Assembly (NCBI RefSeq): GCF_000284015.1
Contig: NC_016943.1
Coordinates: 3,823,541 to 3,887,540 of the forward strand
DNA: 64,000 nt
Source of the DNA: Blastococcus saxobsidens DD2
GTDB lineage: Bacteria; Actinomycetota; Actinomycetes; Mycobacteriales; Geodermatophilaceae
Reading direction: 5' to 3'
Part shown: positions 62,928 to 64,000 of the stretch, one piece after another
Layout of the letters: every line of letters starts with the position of its first letter
Position numbering within the stretch: position 1 is the stretch's first letter
Made by a program: the position numbers and the translations under genes
Notes under the pieces: model-generated
The model's input: the letters and a program-made list of their open reading frames with translations, nothing else
What the model was told of the DNA's origin: nothing
Databases searched by the model: none

Positions 62928-63029
62928 CTACCCGGCCTCCGCCTCGGCGACCAGGCCGCCGCCGGCGTCCAGCGCGACGACCTCCAGGCCGCTGGTCCCC
63001 AGGTCCGCGCCGAGGAACAGGCCGTTCAC
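62928..63029 (-). pseudogene. N-terminal remnant of an FGGY sugar kinase
   Basis: A 33-codon frame from a GTG at 63029 to TAG at 62928 reads VNGLFLGADLGTSGLEVVAL then DAGGGLVAEAEAG. GADLGTSG is the first phosphate-binding motif of FGGY kinases such as xylulokinase. Nothing of the remaining 450 residues is present, so this is the stump of a lost gene. It lies between hisN and the aldo/keto reductase gene. Confidence 0.6.
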
Positions 63030-63063
63030 CGGCGGCCCCGCACCGGCCCGCGCGCGGCTGCGT

Positions 63064-64000
63064 TCACCGGGCCCGCTCCGGGCTGTCGCCGTAGGCGTAG
63101 CCGGCGTCGACGTAACGTCCTCCTGCCGCGGCCCCCGGTGGCGCGATGACGTCCAGCCGGGCGAGGTCGTCGGCGGAGAGCTCCATGCCCGCCGCGCCGA
63201 CGTTCTCCTCCAGGTAGCTCCGCCGCTTGGTGCCGGGGATCGGGACGACGTCGTCGCCCTGCGCCAGCACCCACGCCAGCGCTAGCTGGCCGGGCGTTCC
63301 CCCCTTCTCCGTCGCCAGCGCGCGGACGGCCTCCACCAGGCGCAGGTTGGCCGCGAAGGCCGCGCCGGTGAACCGCGGATGGTTGCGGCGCCAGTCGCCG
63401 TCGCCGAAGTCGGCCGGGCTGGTGATCGCCCCGGTGAGGAACCCACGGCCCAGCGGGCTGAACGGCACGATGCCGATGCCGTGCTCCCGGGCGACGCCGA
63501 GGACCTCACCCTCGATGTCCCTGGTCCACAGCGACCACTCGCTCTGCAACGCGGCGATCGGGTGCACCGCCACCGCTCGCCGGATCGAGGCGGCGCTGGC
63601 CTCGGAGAGCCCGAGGTGGCGCACCTTCCCCTGCTGCACGAGCTCGGCCATGGCGCCCACGGTGTCCTCGATCGGGATCCGGGGATCGACGCGGTGCTGG
63701 TAGTAGAGGTCGATGACGTCGGCGCCCAGCCGGCGCAGGCTCGCCTCGGCGCAGGCGCGCACGTTCTCCGGCCGGCCGTCGATCGTCATGCCCCCGTCCG
63801 CGGTGCGGGCGAGGGAGAACTTGGTGGCCAGCTGCACCTCGTCCCGGCGGCCGGCGATCGCCTCGCCGACGAGCTCCTCGTTGTGGCCGCTGCCGTAGAC
63901 GTCGGAGGTGTCCAGGAAGGTGACGCCGAGGTCGAGCGCCCGGTGGACGGTCGCGATCGACTCGGTGCGGTCGGCGGGGCCGTACATCTGGCTCATCCCC
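63064..64000 (-). CDS. Aldo/keto reductase (5' end outside the window)
   Basis: At least 310 residues of an aldo/keto reductase are present; the frame is open at the window edge, so the first residues (usually a short strand and LGLGCM-like turn) are missing. Catalytic elements are the Asp/Tyr in [15 protein letters not shown], the Lys in [11 protein letters not shown] and the His in [14 protein letters not shown] binding is shown by [16 protein letters not shown]. It resembles the Tas/YakC/AKR13-like group that reduces broad aldehydes. Confidence 0.9.
   Translation of the reverse strand, partial: GMSQMYGPADRTESIATVHRALDLGVTFLDTSDVYGSGHNEELVGEAIAGRRDEVQLATKFSLARTADGGMTIDGRPENVRACAEASLRRLGADVIDLYYQHRVDPRIPIEDTVGAMAELVQQGKVRHLGLSEASAASIRRAVAVHPIAALQSEWSLWTRDIEGEVLGVAREHGIGIVPFSPLGRGFLTGAITSPADFGDGDWRRNHPRFTGAAFAANLRLVEAVRALATEKGGTPGQLALAWVLAQGDDVVPIPGTKRRSYLEENVGAAGMELSADDLARLDVIAPPGAAAGGRYVDAGYAYGDSPERAR

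Overview
The window is high-GC DNA from an actinobacterium. The chromosomal genes fit the Geodermatophilaceae (Blastococcus, Geodermatophilus, Modestobacter) or a near relative. This rests on WhiB1, PdtaS, a SigR/RsrA pair, a nickel superoxide dismutase, an actinobacterial-type Kgd and many GTG starts. The genus call is inference from gene content and codon use, not from a database match.

Positions 1 to about 11,632 are the end of an integrated mobile element. It carries a MazE/MazF pair with a palindromic operator, a ParB-family protein, a broken ArdC-type antirestriction gene, an excisionase-like HTH protein and several unknown proteins. It ends at an attachment site built from the 3' half of a tRNA-Arg(CCG) gene, preceded by four direct repeats at exact 11-bp spacing. 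A second element of about 4.1 kb (3,689-7,784) sits inside it. That element holds two overlapping tyrosine recombinase genes between 10-bp inverted ends, and it splits the ardC-like gene within its HELAH zinc-protease motif. Removing it on paper restores one 367-residue reading frame.

From about 11.8 to 38.4 kb the chromosome is mostly housekeeping and stress genes: a class V aminotransferase/cysteine desulfurase, a PAS-GGDEF-EAL protein, an SDR, an acyl-CoA ligase with a class III PHA synthase, an ABC-F protein, an adenylate cyclase, UspA, an ABC exporter, an ankyrin protein, Kgd, RtcB, an MFS carrier coupled to a sphingosine-phosphate-lyase-like enzyme, malic enzyme, and nickel SOD with its divergent maturation protease SodX. 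A degraded reading frame with a run of 25 C lies beside sodX.

From 38.4 to 57.5 kb come a SpoIIE-type phosphatase, phosphatidylserine synthesis and decarboxylation (psd-pssA), and a block that follows the mycobacterial Rv3217c-Rv3228 gene order: membrane protein, lipid kinase, WhiB1, PdtaS, a TB7.3-like biotinyl protein, RsrA, SigR, SRAP, AroA, RsgA. Embedded in it are a degenerate biotin carboxylase relative and a 24-residue ribosomal protein (bL37 type).

An IS630-family element (57,481-58,755) has landed in the TA of a CTAG shared by the stop codons of rsgA and a DUF222/HNH gene. The last 4 kb hold unknown actinobacterial proteins, a DUF2795 protein, HisN, a remnant of an FGGY sugar kinase and a partial aldo/keto reductase. 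Many genes without a Shine-Dalgarno sequence have a TAnnnT box 6-9 nt before the start codon, as expected for leaderless mRNAs.
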